DNA of 64,000 bases from CAILZL01 sp049840395 (GTDB lineage Bacteria > Pseudomonadota > Gammaproteobacteria > Steroidobacterales > Steroidobacteraceae): contig JASGLD010000005.1 in the NCBI GenBank assembly GCA_049840395.1, positions 124,001 through 188,000 on the forward strand, written 5' to 3'. Positions 1 through 8,348 of this stretch are shown one piece after another. Every line of letters starts with the position of its first letter. The first letter of the stretch is position 1. The position numbers and the translations under genes are program-made. The notes under the pieces were generated by a model. The model did not search any database. It worked only from the letters and a program-made list of their open reading frames with translations, and was not told the DNA's origin.

Positions 1-743
1 GGAATGTGTTCAACCAAGTCCGACACATAGGTCACGCCCTTGCCGTCCGCAACCAGCTGCAGTCGCAACGCCATATGGCTGACTTCCCAGATGGAACCGA
101 AGGCATCGCGTAGCCGTTCGCTGCTGGCGCGACGCAGCGAGTCGTCGAGAAAGGAAGTGAGCAGTGGCAACTGGCGTAGTACTGAAGCCGGATCGCGGCG
201 CAGGGCTTCGCGCTGCGGATGGTGTCGACTGATCATCAAGTGCCGGGTTTCGCGAAAGCAGGGATGCAGCACGAAGCGCGCCGGCATGGTGTGATGGAAG
301 GGACCGAAGCCCAGTTCCCAGCGACCTTCGGCCACACCCAGTACAATTTCTCGACTGGGAGCGACCGCCACCTGCAGACGGGTCAATGGATTGCGTTCGC
401 AGAAATCCTTCAGCAGCTCCACGCCCAGCTTTTCATTGGCGGCTGGGGCCAAGGCCAGCGATAGCGTCGACAATTCGCCGGCTTTGATACGCGCGATATC
501 GGTGAGCGCTTCACGCTCCTCGCTCAGAGTGGTGTCGACAAAGCGCATCAAGCGCAGCCCGGCTTCGGTGAGCTGTGGTGGTGTACCGCGCTGTAATAAG
601 GTGGCGCCCAGGCGATGTTCAAGATTGGCAATGGCCTGGCTCACCGCCGACTGCGACAGGTCCAGCCGTTCAGCGGCGCGACTGAAGCCACCGGCTTCGA
701 TCACGGCCTGAAAGCAGCGCATTTCGTGGCGTTCGATAGACAT
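1..743 (-). CDS. LysR-family transcriptional regulator (3' end outside window)
   Basis: The reverse strand reads from an ATG at 743 without a stop to the left edge, so about 247 N-terminal residues are visible. Residues 1-60 form a LysR winged helix-turn-helix (FSRAAERLDLSQSAVSQAIA), followed by the linker helix and the start of the effector-binding domain (LSLALAPAANEKLGVELLKD). It diverges from the citrate-synthase-family gene at 875, the usual arrangement of a LysR activator and its target. A dyad with T-N11-A spacing lies between the two (776-796). The inducer cannot be deduced. The family assignment is firm; the target is inferred from position. Confidence 0.9.
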   Translation of the reverse strand, partial: MSIERHEMRCFQAVIEAGGFSRAAERLDLSQSAVSQAIANLEHRLGATLLQRGTPPQLTEAGLRLMRFVDTTLSEEREALTDIARIKAGELSTLSLALAPAANEKLGVELLKDFCERNPLTRLQVAVAPSREIVLGVAEGRWELGFGPFHHTMPARFVLHPCFRETRHLMISRHHPQREALRRDPASVLRQLPLLTSFLDDSLRRASSERLRDAFGSIWEVSHMALRLQLVADGKGVTYVSDLVEHI

Positions 744-775
744 ACCGCAAACTATACTGCCCGGCTCCAATAGCC

Positions 776-796
776 GCTATCAGTGCGGCTGATAGC
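776..796. promoter_or_regulatory. Putative LysR operator (T-N11-A dyad)
   Basis: A perfect inverted repeat GCTATCAG-N5-CTGATAGC contains the T-N11-A core (T780, A792) typical of LysR binding sites. It lies 33 bp before the LysR start and about 80 bp before the citrate synthase start, fitting autorepression plus activation of the divergent gene. Regulator binding is inferred. Confidence 0.6.
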
Positions 797-874
797 TCCA
801 TCGCTGTTAGACGCTCGTCTCGCGATATTTAGCACTCTAAGGTATCGACCACGAACCTCACCATCGGTACCTCT

Positions 875-2029
875 ATGAGCGCAGTGATGAACACCCCACC
901 GGATATCCGCAAAGGCCTGGAAGACGTCATCGTCGACACTACTGCTGTGTCTCTGGTGGAGGGCGACATCGGCCGACTCACTTATCGCGGTTATGCGGTG
1001 GAAGGCCTGCTGACGCGCACCTTTGCCGATGCCGTGTACCTGATCGTGTTCGGTGAACTGCCCAACGCGGCGCAACGCGACCAGGTGGAAGAATTCCTGT
1101 GGCAGGCCGGCTCGCTGCCCACGGCCATTCAAGCCATCGTCACGCAGATGGCCGGCACCAGCGCGCATCCAATGGAAATCCTGCAAGGCATCACGCCCAT
1201 GCTGGCGTTGGACAGTGCTGCATTAGTTACCAACGATCTGGCAGCCCAGGATGCCGAAACGCGCGCAGGCCTGATCATTGCCGCACGTATCCCGACGGTA
1301 TTGGGCGTTATTCAAGCTCTGCGCCAGCAACGCGCCTTTGCTTATCCCAGCGTTAAGCGCTACGGCGCGCGCTACCTGCAGTTGCTCACCGGCAAACAAC
1401 CGACAGCAGCAGCGGTAGACACTTTTGAACGCACCCAGATTCTGCAGCTGGATCACAGCTTCAATGCCAGCACCTTCACTGCGCGCGTGGTGACCTCCAC
1501 CATTTCGCCGGTGAGCAGCGGACTATCGGCCGCGATGGGCGCGCTGTACGGCGTGCTGCATGGTCGCGCCGATCAAGCGGCTCTGGAAATGGCGCAAACC
1601 GTTGGATCACCGGAAGCAGCGGCCGCCTATGTTGCTGAATGCTTGGCCAGCAAGAAAGTCGTGATGGGCATGGGCCATCGTGAATACCGCGTGGTCGATC
1701 CACGCGCCAAGGTCATTAAAGGCCTGGCGGAAAACATGGAGCTGACAGCGGATCAACAACGACTGTTCAACACCCTGGTAGCGGTTGAAACCGCATTCGT
1801 CGAACAGACCAGTCATCGTGCCCGTGCCATGCGCGCTAACCTGGAGTTCTACAAAGGCCTGGTTTATCTGGGGCTGGGTCTGCAGAAAGATTACTTCACC
1901 GCCAGTTTCGCAGCGGCGCGCGCCTTCGGTTGGCTGGCGCATATCAACGAACAGCGCAAGGACAATCGCATCATTCGTCCGGATGCTCATTACATCGGGC
2001 CGGGGCTGCGCGAAGTGCCGGCGGTTTAA
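875..2029 (+). CDS. Citrate synthase family protein (citrate / 2-methylcitrate synthase-like), atypical active site
   Basis: The 384-residue product matches the short citrate synthase fold. It has the DHSFNAST motif near residue 193, the substrate His in LHGRADQ (H229), the catalytic His in MGHREY (H268), the DPR loop and the C-terminal RIIRPDAHYIGP signature. Two positions are unusual. The normally near-invariant GGAN after H229 is GRAD. The segment that normally reads N-V-D-F-Y, carrying the catalytic aspartate, reads N-L-E-F-Y (E324). The gene may encode a citrate synthase, a methylcitrate synthase or a related Claisen condensing enzyme. Divergent LysR control suggests an inducible rather than housekeeping role, which is inference. 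Confidence 0.85.
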   Translation: MSAVMNTPPDIRKGLEDVIVDTTAVSLVEGDIGRLTYRGYAVEGLLTRTFADAVYLIVFGELPNAAQRDQVEEFLWQAGSLPTAIQAIVTQMAGTSAHPMEILQGITPMLALDSAALVTNDLAAQDAETRAGLIIAARIPTVLGVIQALRQQRAFAYPSVKRYGARYLQLLTGKQPTAAAVDTFERTQILQLDHSFNASTFTARVVTSTISPVSSGLSAAMGALYGVLHGRADQAALEMAQTVGSPEAAAAYVAECLASKKVVMGMGHREYRVVDPRAKVIKGLAENMELTADQQRLFNTLVAVETAFVEQTSHRARAMRANLEFYKGLVYLGLGLQKDYFTASFAAARAFGWLAHINEQRKDNRIIRPDAHYIGPGLREVPAV

Positions 2030-2052
2030 ATCAAAAGCGCATTGAGAATATT

Positions 2053-2107
2053 GTAGGTCGGGTTTTAACCCGACTTCCTTAAGAGTCGGGTGTAAAACCC
2101 GACCTAC
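2053..2107. repeat. Palindromic GTAGGTCGGGTT repeat between convergent genes
   Basis: Arms beginning GTAGGTCGGGTTTTA and ending AAAACCCGACCTAC pair across a short loop. The element sits between the convergent citrate synthase and ureG genes, where it could end transcription from both sides. Related copies occur at 2761, 9165 and 25385, and a decayed half-copy lies near 55194. Confidence 0.85.
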
Positions 2108-2129
2108 ATGAGATCAAACAATCATTAGA

Positions 2130-2747
2130 TCAAGCAGCGCGCAACATGCCCTGCTTGATGATGAAATCGATCACCGTATCCAGACCATGACTGGTCTTGA
2201 GATTGGTGAACACAAAGGGCCGCTCGCCGCGCATCTTCTTGGCATCGCGATCCATCACTTCCAGCGACGCGCCCACATGCGGTGCCAGATCGATCTTGTT
2301 GATGATCAATAGATCCGAACGCATGATGCCCGGTCCACCCTTGCGTGGAATCTTGTCGCCGGCGGAGACATCGATCACGTACAGCGTGAGATCAGATAAC
2401 TCCGGACTGAAAGTCGCGGCCAGATTGTCGCCGCCGCTTTCCACAATGATCAGCTCCAGATCGGGAAAGCATTCCATCAAATCATCAATGGCCGATAGAT
2501 TCATCGACGCATCTTCGCGAATGGCGGTATGTGGACAACCGCCGGTTTCCACACCACGAATACGATCCGGCGTCAGCGCCTGACTGCGAATCAGAAACTC
2601 GGCATCTTCGCGGGTATAGATGTCGTTGGTCACGACTGCCATGCGATAGCGCTCGCGTAAGCGTTTGCACAGCGCGTCTACCAGCGCCGTTTTGCCCGAC
2701 CCGACCGGGCCACCCACACCAACGCGTAAAACTTCACTACTTGCCAT
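2130..2747 (-). CDS. ureG: Urease accessory GTPase UreG
   Basis: This SIMIBI-class GTPase supplies GTP hydrolysis for nickel delivery to apo-urease in the UreDFG complex. Visible features are the P-loop GGPVGSGKTAL near the N-terminus, the zinc/nickel Cys-Pro-His motif in ETGGCPHTA, the conserved ESGGDNL segment and the guanine-specificity motif NKIDL. The start is placed at ATG 2747, which has GGAG about 7 bases upstream and gives 205 residues, the usual length. A longer reading from 2792 would translate part of a palindromic repeat and is rejected. It is the last gene of the ure cluster, after ureJ. Confidence 0.97.
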   Translation of the reverse strand: MASSEVLRVGVGGPVGSGKTALVDALCKRLRERYRMAVVTNDIYTREDAEFLIRSQALTPDRIRGVETGGCPHTAIREDASMNLSAIDDLMECFPDLELIIVESGGDNLAATFSPELSDLTLYVIDVSAGDKIPRKGGPGIMRSDLLIINKIDLAPHVGASLEVMDRDAKKMRGERPFVFTNLKTSHGLDTVIDFIIKQGMLRAA

Positions 2748-2760
2748 CGCCAAACTCCGC

Positions 2761-2821
2761 TGTAGGTCGGGTTTTATACCCGACTCCGACATTGCAAGTC
2801 GGGTGTAAAACCCGACCTACA
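2761..2821. repeat. Palindromic GTAGGTCGGGTT repeat between ureJ and ureG
   Basis: TGTAGGTCGGGTTTTATACC on one side and GTAAAACCCGACCTACA on the other form an inverted repeat, a second copy of the 2053 element. It lies immediately upstream of the ureG ribosome-binding site and would form a hairpin in the operon mRNA. Confidence 0.85.
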
Positions 2822-2840
2822 AGAATCATCGCGTGATACA

Positions 2841-3416
2841 TCAGGCTGCAAACAACGCCAAACCACCCACCGCCATCGCCGCACCCACCCAACGCAGGGA
2901 CGATTGCTGCTGATGACGTGCCAACATTTGCGCCACCACAAAGCCCGCGCCATGCAATGCTACGGTGCTTAATACAAAGCCACTCATGTACAACAAAGCA
3001 CTGCCCTGCTGTGGCGCTTCAGCGCCATGCGCATAACCATGAAACAACGCGAATGCGCCGGTGAGTAACACACAGGCAACGGCAGGCAAACGAATCGCGC
3101 CGGCCAGTAACAGACCGAACACGCACACCGAAGCAGCAATACCTTGTTCAGCGGCATTGATCGCGAAGCCAGAGAAACTTGCCAGCGCGCCCAGTAACAT
3201 CAGGCCGACAAAGCTGGCGGGCACAGCCCAACGCAACTTGCCACTCAGTTGCGCAGCCCATACACCCACGGCCAACATGGCGGCCAGATGATCAAGACCG
3301 GTGAGCGGATGCATCACACCGGCAACAAAGCCGGTTTGTGCGTCATGACCCGGATGGGCCAGTGCGAGTGTGGGTAGCGCCAGTGCGGCCAGGGCAAGTG
3401 AATAGCGAGTTTTCAT
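2841..3416 (-). CDS. ureJ: HupE/UreJ family protein (probable nickel permease)
   Basis: The 191-residue protein opens with a signal-like hydrophobic segment followed by AHPGHDAQTG and HPLTGLDHLAAM, the histidine-containing motifs of the HupE/UreJ family, and about six membrane helices. Family members are proposed to carry nickel or cobalt across the inner membrane. Its position between ureF and ureG supports nickel supply for urease. The substrate is inferred from context and was not read from the sequence. Confidence 0.9.
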   Translation of the reverse strand: MKTRYSLALAALALPTLALAHPGHDAQTGFVAGVMHPLTGLDHLAAMLAVGVWAAQLSGKLRWAVPASFVGLMLLGALASFSGFAINAAEQGIAASVCVFGLLLAGAIRLPAVACVLLTGAFALFHGYAHGAEAPQQGSALLYMSGFVLSTVALHGAGFVVAQMLARHQQQSSLRWVGAAMAVGGLALFAA

Positions 3417-3425
3417 TAGTAGCTC

Positions 3426-4124
3426 CTACGAACGGAATAACCGAGTGTACTGTGTTTCATGCCAGGCGCTGGCCATACTTTGCACAGGCGCAGCTACCGC
3501 GATGTCATCGTCAACCAGCAACAGCGCGCGCTCGACGATGGCGGGAATCTGCTGCAGCAGTTCATTCAAGATGCGTTGGCCTGCGGTCTGGCCCAACGGT
3601 AGCAACTTCACTGCGGCCAGTACCTGATTTTCGCACCAGGCCCAGAGATAAGCAGCCGCAGCCTGGGTACGCTCGATCTGCCATTGACTGGCTGCCAGTG
3701 CGAACAAGCAGGCATAGCTTGCATCGCTGTCTTTTACCCACTCCTGCGCAGCCTCGATCTGCAACGACACCAGCACCTTGGCCAACGAGCGGCCCAGATG
3801 TCGTTCTTCTGCTCTTAACTCCTCAGTCTCGCGCGAGGCCAGCAGGTAAGTGCTCCAATAGCGCGCGTCGCTGACATCGCCATTGCTCCAAGCACCATGC
3901 ATGCGCAGCAGTAAGGGCAGATCCAAGGTACCGGCAGCTTGTTCGGCCACGCCGAGAATCCAATCTTGAGTGCTGGCTTCATCATGCGCCCATCCCATAT
4001 GCACGGCGTATTCCAAACCCTGCGAAAAGTTATACGCGCCGATCGGCAAGGCCGGACTGACCAGCTGGCATAGCCGCAGCATGCTCATGGATTGCATCTG
4101 CATTGTTGAAGTCGCGCTATCCAT
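3426..4124 (-). CDS. ureF: Urease accessory protein UreF
   Basis: UreF bridges UreD-bound urease and UreG during metallocentre assembly. The family signature LVSPALPIGAYNFSQGLEYA is near the N-terminus and the rest is alpha-helical. The start is uncertain. The frame opens at ATG 4160, but the ATG at 4124 overlaps the ureE stop by only 8 bases and gives 232 residues, closer to the family. None of the candidate starts has a strong Shine-Dalgarno sequence, which suggests translational coupling to ureE. Confidence 0.92.
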   Translation of the reverse strand: MDSATSTMQMQSMSMLRLCQLVSPALPIGAYNFSQGLEYAVHMGWAHDEASTQDWILGVAEQAAGTLDLPLLLRMHGAWSNGDVSDARYWSTYLLASRETEELRAEERHLGRSLAKVLVSLQIEAAQEWVKDSDASYACLFALAASQWQIERTQAAAAYLWAWCENQVLAAVKLLPLGQTAGQRILNELLQQIPAIVERALLLVDDDIAVAAPVQSMASAWHETQYTRLFRS

Positions 4125-4608
4125 GAGCATGAGGATGGGCTGGGCTGAGAACGAAGGCATGGTGATGATTGTTGCCCGCGCCCGAATGCGAGTAAGCGCC
4201 CGCTTCAGGCTCGAAGGGCAATTCGTCGACGGTCACAGTGAAGCCAAGACCGCGCACCATGTCATCGAGCACATGATCGTGCAGGTAGCGCAACCAGCCA
4301 TGCCCCACCTGCACCGAGATATGCCGATTACCCAGGTGATAGGCAGCCCGCGCCAACGACACGGGATCGTCAGCAGTGACAACCGAGACGCTTTCCGGTG
4401 CAGCGATCACTTCGATCACACGCCCGTCGCTGGCCAGCAGGCAATCGCCACCGCGCAACAACGTACCACGCTCCAGCATCAAGCCTGCCGCTTCGCCACT
4501 ATCGAGCTTGGTCAGCAAGCGACTTTTCTGACGCGATTCGAACGGCAGGCTCAGGGTGTCCTGTGCAGTGCGAACTTCGCTCAAGCGTTGTGTGATGGTT
4601 AGGGTCAT
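4117..4608 (-). CDS. ureE: Urease accessory metallochaperone UreE
   Basis: This nickel-binding chaperone delivers Ni2+ to the UreDFG-urease complex. The N-terminal peptide-binding domain starts MTLTITQRLSEVRT. The C-terminal metal-binding domain includes AYHLGNRHISVQVG with the conserved interface histidine. The tail is histidine-rich (NNHHHAF, HPHAHG), typical of nickel-storing UreE. The ATG at 4608 gives 163 residues and the expected N-terminus; the open frame extends to a TTG at 4650, but the added residues are not family-like. Its 3' end overlaps ureF. Confidence 0.96.
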   Translation of the reverse strand: MTLTITQRLSEVRTAQDTLSLPFESRQKSRLLTKLDSGEAAGLMLERGTLLRGGDCLLASDGRVIEVIAAPESVSVVTADDPVSLARAAYHLGNRHISVQVGHGWLRYLHDHVLDDMVRGLGFTVTVDELPFEPEAGAYSHSGAGNNHHHAFVLSPAHPHAHG

Positions 4609-4656
4609 GTTGTTTACGGCAACCAAACTTTGCCTTCCGTTCGGAAGCAAAACGTA

Positions 4657-6360
4657 TCAAAACAAAAAATACTTCTGAGCCAGCGGCAACACCTTGGCGG
4701 GCTCGCAGGTCAGCAGCTGACCATCGGCGCGCACTTCATAGGTCTGTGCATCCACTTCGATGTGCGGCTGGTAGTCATTCAAGATCAAATCTTTCTTGCG
4801 CACGGTGCGCGTGCCTTGCACAGCGACCAGACGCTTCTTCAAATCCAGCCGCTCGGCCATGCCGCTCTTCAACCCGGCCTGCGACACGAAACTCACCGAG
4901 GTGGCGTGACGCGCGCCGCCCAGTGCGCCGAACATGTTGCGGAAGTGCACCGGTTGCGGCGTAGGGATGGAAGCATTGGCGTCGCCCATCGGCGCCGCGA
5001 CGATCATGCCGCCCTTGATGATCATGGCTGCCTTGGCGCCGAAGAACGCCGGACGCCACAGCACAATGTCCGCCAGCTTGCCCACTTCGATCGAACCCAC
5101 TTCATGGGCAACGCCATGCGTCAACGCGGGATTGATCGAATACTTGGCCACATAGCGCCGCACGCGATAGTTGTCGTTGCGTGACGAGTCCTGCGCCAAT
5201 GCGCCGCGCTGCACCTTCATCTTATGCGCAGTCTGCCAGGTGCGCGTGATCACTTCACCCACACGGCCCATGGCCTGCGAGTCGGAAGAGATCATCGAGA
5301 ACGCGCCCAGATCATGCAGAATGTCTTCGGCGGCAATGGTCTCGCGACGAATGCGCGATTCGGCAAAAGCCACATCTTCGGCAATTCCCGGATCGAGGTG
5401 GTGACACACCATCAGCATGTCGAGATGTTCATCAATAGTGTTGATGGTGTAGGGCCGCGTCGGATTGGTGGACGACGGCAGCACATTGGCCTCACCGCAT
5501 ACCTTGATGATATCCGGCGCATGACCACCGCCCGCGCCTTCAGTGTGATAGGTATGGATAGCGCGACCCTTGATCGCAGCAACCGTATCTTCGACAAAGC
5601 CCGATTCATTGAGCGTGTCGGTATGAATCGCCACCTGCACATCGTAGCGGTCTGCAACACTCAAACAGCAATCGATGGCGGCCGGCGTGGTGCCCCAGTC
5701 TTCATGCAACTTCAAACCAATCACGCCCGCCTGCACTTGTTCTTCCAATGCCAGCGGCAATGAGGCATTGCCCTTGCCGGTGAGGCCGAAGTTCATGGGT
5801 AGATCTTCCAGCGCCTGGTACATGCGTTCGATGTACCAGATGCCTGAGGTGCAAGTGGTGGCATTGGTGCCTGCCGCAGGACCGGTGCCACCACCGATCA
5901 TGGTGGTCACACCCGACATCAAGGCTTCTTCAACTTGTTGCGGGCAAATGAAGTGGATATGCGAATCGATACCACCCGGTGTGGCAATCAAACCTTCACC
6001 GGCAATCACTTCAGTACCCGGACCAATAACAATAGTCACACCCGGTTGCACATCGGGATTGCCGGCCTTGCCAATACCGACAATACGACCGTGCTTCAGA
6101 CCGATGTCGGCTTTGACAATGCCCCAGTGATCGACGATGAGTGCATTGGTGATGACGGTATCCACGACATCCGCTGCGCGGCGCTGGCTCTGGCCCATGC
6201 CATCGCGAATGACCTTGCCACCACCGAACTTCACTTCTTCGCCGTAGATGGTGAAGTCTTTTTCCACTTCGATGATGAGTTCGGTGTCGCCCAGACGCAC
6301 GCGGTCGCCGGTGGTGGGACCGAACATTTCAGCGTAGGCATGACGTGACATTGAAGTCAT
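4657..6360 (-). CDS. ureC: Urease alpha subunit UreC
   Basis: This is the catalytic subunit hydrolysing urea to ammonia and carbamate in the cytoplasm. All active-site elements are present: H134 and H136 in DSHIHF, the carbamylated lysine in GLKLHEDWG (about K216), the Ni-ligand and substrate histidines in AIHTDTLNESG and HTYHTEGAGGGH, the flap Cys/His in MVCHHLD and the metal-binding aspartate in ISSDSQAMGRVGE. Start ATG 6360 gives 567 residues, equal to classical UreC, with numbering within one residue of the Klebsiella enzyme. The preceding 253-bp gap to ureB holds GC-rich palindromes. Confidence 0.98.
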   Translation of the reverse strand: MTSMSRHAYAEMFGPTTGDRVRLGDTELIIEVEKDFTIYGEEVKFGGGKVIRDGMGQSQRRAADVVDTVITNALIVDHWGIVKADIGLKHGRIVGIGKAGNPDVQPGVTIVIGPGTEVIAGEGLIATPGGIDSHIHFICPQQVEEALMSGVTTMIGGGTGPAAGTNATTCTSGIWYIERMYQALEDLPMNFGLTGKGNASLPLALEEQVQAGVIGLKLHEDWGTTPAAIDCCLSVADRYDVQVAIHTDTLNESGFVEDTVAAIKGRAIHTYHTEGAGGGHAPDIIKVCGEANVLPSSTNPTRPYTINTIDEHLDMLMVCHHLDPGIAEDVAFAESRIRRETIAAEDILHDLGAFSMISSDSQAMGRVGEVITRTWQTAHKMKVQRGALAQDSSRNDNYRVRRYVAKYSINPALTHGVAHEVGSIEVGKLADIVLWRPAFFGAKAAMIIKGGMIVAAPMGDANASIPTPQPVHFRNMFGALGGARHATSVSFVSQAGLKSGMAERLDLKKRLVAVQGTRTVRKKDLILNDYQPHIEVDAQTYEVRADGQLLTCEPAKVLPLAQKYFLF

Positions 6361-6382
6361 GGATTGGATCCAGTGGTTGTTT

Positions 6383-6529
6383 GCCCCCACCCCGGCCCTC
6401 CCCCGCTTACGCAGGGGAGGGAGGGAGGAGCATGTCCGCAGTGATAGCGATTACAGTTGTGGCTACTAAGCGTAAGCGCCTTCATTCTGATCCCCTCCCC
6501 CGCTCGCGGGGGAGGGTTAGGGTGGGGGC
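6383..6529. repeat. Two inverted GC-rich palindromic repeats (ureB-ureC gap)
   Basis: Copy one (about 6383-6425) begins GCCCCCACCCCGGCCCTCCC. Copy two (about 6491-6529) is its inverted relative, with GCTCGCGGGGGAGGG and ending GGTGGGGGC. Each is itself a stem-loop and together they could form a large hairpin in the ure mRNA. No gene is seen in 6361-6613. Confidence 0.8.
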
Positions 6530-6613
6530 AACAAAGCACGGCACAGCTCACCCTGCCTTCTCTTTTAGGAAGAGAAGAAGACATACAGCGAGATTCATCT
6601 GAAGCGCAGCTCT

Positions 6614-6925
6614 TCACAACTTCCCCATCACCTTCTGCTGAAAGCCATACACCACTTGGTCGCCGGCATAGCGCACCAGCTCCACTTCACGCGTCTGACC
6701 CGGCTCAAAGCGCACCGCCGTGCCTGAAGCAATATTCAAACGAAAGCCGCGTGCTTTGGCACGATCGAACTGCAAGGCATTGTTAGTTTCGAAGAAATGA
6801 TAGTGCGACCCCACTTGAATGGGCCGATCACCCGTGTTGGCCACCTGCACCTTCACCGTATCGCGACCGACATTCAATTCGATCTCGCCGGGCTCGATAA
6901 ACATTTCGCCTGGAATGATGTTCAT
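6614..6925 (-). CDS. ureB: Urease beta subunit UreB
   Basis: This structural subunit assembles with UreA and UreC. The 103-residue product starts MNIIPGEMFIEPGEIELNVG and contains the conserved core DRPIQVGSHYHFFETN and QFDRAKARGFRLNIASGTAV. ATG 6925 gives the standard length and N-terminus; upstream codons in this frame come from an AT-rich repeat and are excluded. It is separated from ureA by that repeat and from ureC by GC-rich palindromes. Confidence 0.97.
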   Translation of the reverse strand: MNIIPGEMFIEPGEIELNVGRDTVKVQVANTGDRPIQVGSHYHFFETNNALQFDRAKARGFRLNIASGTAVRFEPGQTREVELVRYAGDQVVYGFQQKVMGKL

Positions 6926-6927
6926 AG

Positions 6928-7052
6928 GAAATTGACAATGGACAATTGATAATTGACAACGAAAGCCAATCGACAATTAACAAACGACAGTTGATAACCC
7001 AGGCAATGATCAGCTGGCGTTGTCAATTGTCCATTATCATTTGTCAATTTCT
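6928..7052. repeat. Inverted AT-rich repeat (TTGACAATGGACAATTGATAA family) between ureA and ureB
   Basis: AAATTGACAATGGACAATTG near 6929 is matched in reverse orientation near 7017-7052 (GTTGTCAATTGTCCATTATC). A further fragment occurs at about 19277-19300. This compositionally distinct short repeat occupies most of the ureA-ureB gap. Confidence 0.8.
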
Positions 7053-7055
7053 TAC

Positions 7056-7358
7056 TCATACAATCGGATGATGCACCGTCACCAGCTTGGTCCCATCTGG
7101 GAACGTCGCCTCCACCTGCACCTCGGGAATCAACTCGGCAATGCCTTCCATGACATCGGTACGAGTCAGCAAGGTCGCGCCATAACTCATCAAGTCGGCC
7201 ACGGTGCGGCCATCGCGCGCGCCCTCCATGATGGCGGCGGAGATATAGGCCACCGCTTCCGGATAGTTGAGTTTCAAGCCACGCGCCTTACGGCGTTCGG
7301 CCAGCAGCGCTGCGGTGAACAGCAACAGCTTGTCTTTTTCTCGTGGTGTTAATTCCAT
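7056..7358 (-). CDS. ureA: Urease gamma subunit UreA
   Basis: The smallest urease structural subunit, 100 residues from ATG 7358. It begins MELTPREKDKLLLFTAALLA and has the conserved YPEAVAYISAAIMEGARDG and LIPEVQVEATFPDGTKLVTV segments, ending HHPIV as in most UreA. The open frame continues upstream to 7418 but would translate a palindromic repeat. Subunits are encoded separately (A, B, C), the bacterial arrangement. Confidence 0.98.
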   Translation of the reverse strand: MELTPREKDKLLLFTAALLAERRKARGLKLNYPEAVAYISAAIMEGARDGRTVADLMSYGATLLTRTDVMEGIAELIPEVQVEATFPDGTKLVTVHHPIV

Positions 7359-7380
7359 CGCTTGCTTTCTCAATGCATCC

Positions 7381-7473
7381 TGTAGGTTGGGCTGAGTCCG
7401 CGAAGCCCAACGTCTCAATTAATCAGTGGCATCGCAAAGAATGTTGGGCTTCGCGGACTCAGCCCAACCTACA
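7381..7473. repeat. Inverted TGTAGGTTGGGCTGAG repeat pair between ureD and ureA
   Basis: TGTAGGTTGGGCTGAGTCCG at 7381 is matched in inverse near 7443-7473 (GCGGACTCAGCCCAACCTAC). About 30-bp arms flank a loop of roughly 30 bp, giving a strong hairpin. The family is distinct from, but reminiscent of, the GTAGGTCGGG repeats. Confidence 0.85.
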
Positions 7474-7486
7474 TCACTATCGATAT

Positions 7487-8326
7487 TCACGTTGCCCAGA
7501 TACGCGGCAACACCGCATCACACTGTACGATCCGCGGACGCAAACATTGCCACACTTTCAGCAAGGCCTGCTTCACTGCCGCACCCTCATCGCATAAACA
7601 TCGGCATACCAATACCGAATCAACCAACGTGCAGCTTAACTGCGCGCCAGGTATATCCAATTCACGCGCCGCCTGCACATCCGCCGCCGTCGCAGGATAA
7701 GCCAGCAAGGTACCCAGTGCATTCATACCTTGCAGCCCCCACTTGGCCTGCTGCATCCGTGCGCCGCCCGCGATATGCAGATGATCCAGCAACAGCGGCT
7801 TACCGTTAAGCCACAACTCCAGACCCTGACGCACGCTGCCGGCTACAAACGGTTCGTCACCGGCGCGACGTCCATAACAATTGACCTCCCAGGCAATGCA
7901 ACGCGAGGCCGCATCCACATCGATGCGCGTCGTTGTACGCGCATCGGCCTCGTTGAAGAAAATAGTTTCCTGCGGCAGCCACTCCAGCGTTGCGGCTTGC
8001 AAATTCACTTGCTGATGCAGCACCGACTGCCGCCCCGGCAGCGCGCGGTAAAACTTGGTCGCAGCCGGCGTAGTGATCAACGCATGCGCGCCGGTATCCA
8101 GCTGCGCCTTCAATTGCAGATGATCGCCACCGGCAATGCCGCCCGGCGGATGAATCAGGTACAGATGACATACCCCGCCCTCTGGATAGAAGGGACGTTG
8201 CACTACCAGTGGCCCGACATGCTTGCGATGCGCCAGCACGGTTCGTTCGCCGCGGGCGGTAAAACCCAGCTGCAACTCGGCATGCCAGATGGCTGGGTGC
8301 GTAAGGATTTCCGGCTGACAACTCAT
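7487..8326 (-). CDS. ureD: Urease accessory protein UreD
   Basis: UreD is the scaffold that binds apo-urease and recruits UreF/UreG for nickel insertion. The 279-residue sequence has the family motifs RPFYPEGGVCHLYLIHPPGG, HALITTPAATKFYR and LEWLPQETIFFNEA. It is the first urease gene after the urt transporter genes. Only repeat DNA (8349-8418) lies between it and urtE, so read-through from the urt promoter is plausible. Confidence 0.96.
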   Translation of the reverse strand: MSCQPEILTHPAIWHAELQLGFTARGERTVLAHRKHVGPLVVQRPFYPEGGVCHLYLIHPPGGIAGGDHLQLKAQLDTGAHALITTPAATKFYRALPGRQSVLHQQVNLQAATLEWLPQETIFFNEADARTTTRIDVDAASRCIAWEVNCYGRRAGDEPFVAGSVRQGLELWLNGKPLLLDHLHIAGGARMQQAKWGLQGMNALGTLLAYPATAADVQAARELDIPGAQLSCTLVDSVLVCRCLCDEGAAVKQALLKVWQCLRPRIVQCDAVLPRIWAT

Positions 8327-8348
8327 GAATTAAAAATTTGTGTGGGCT

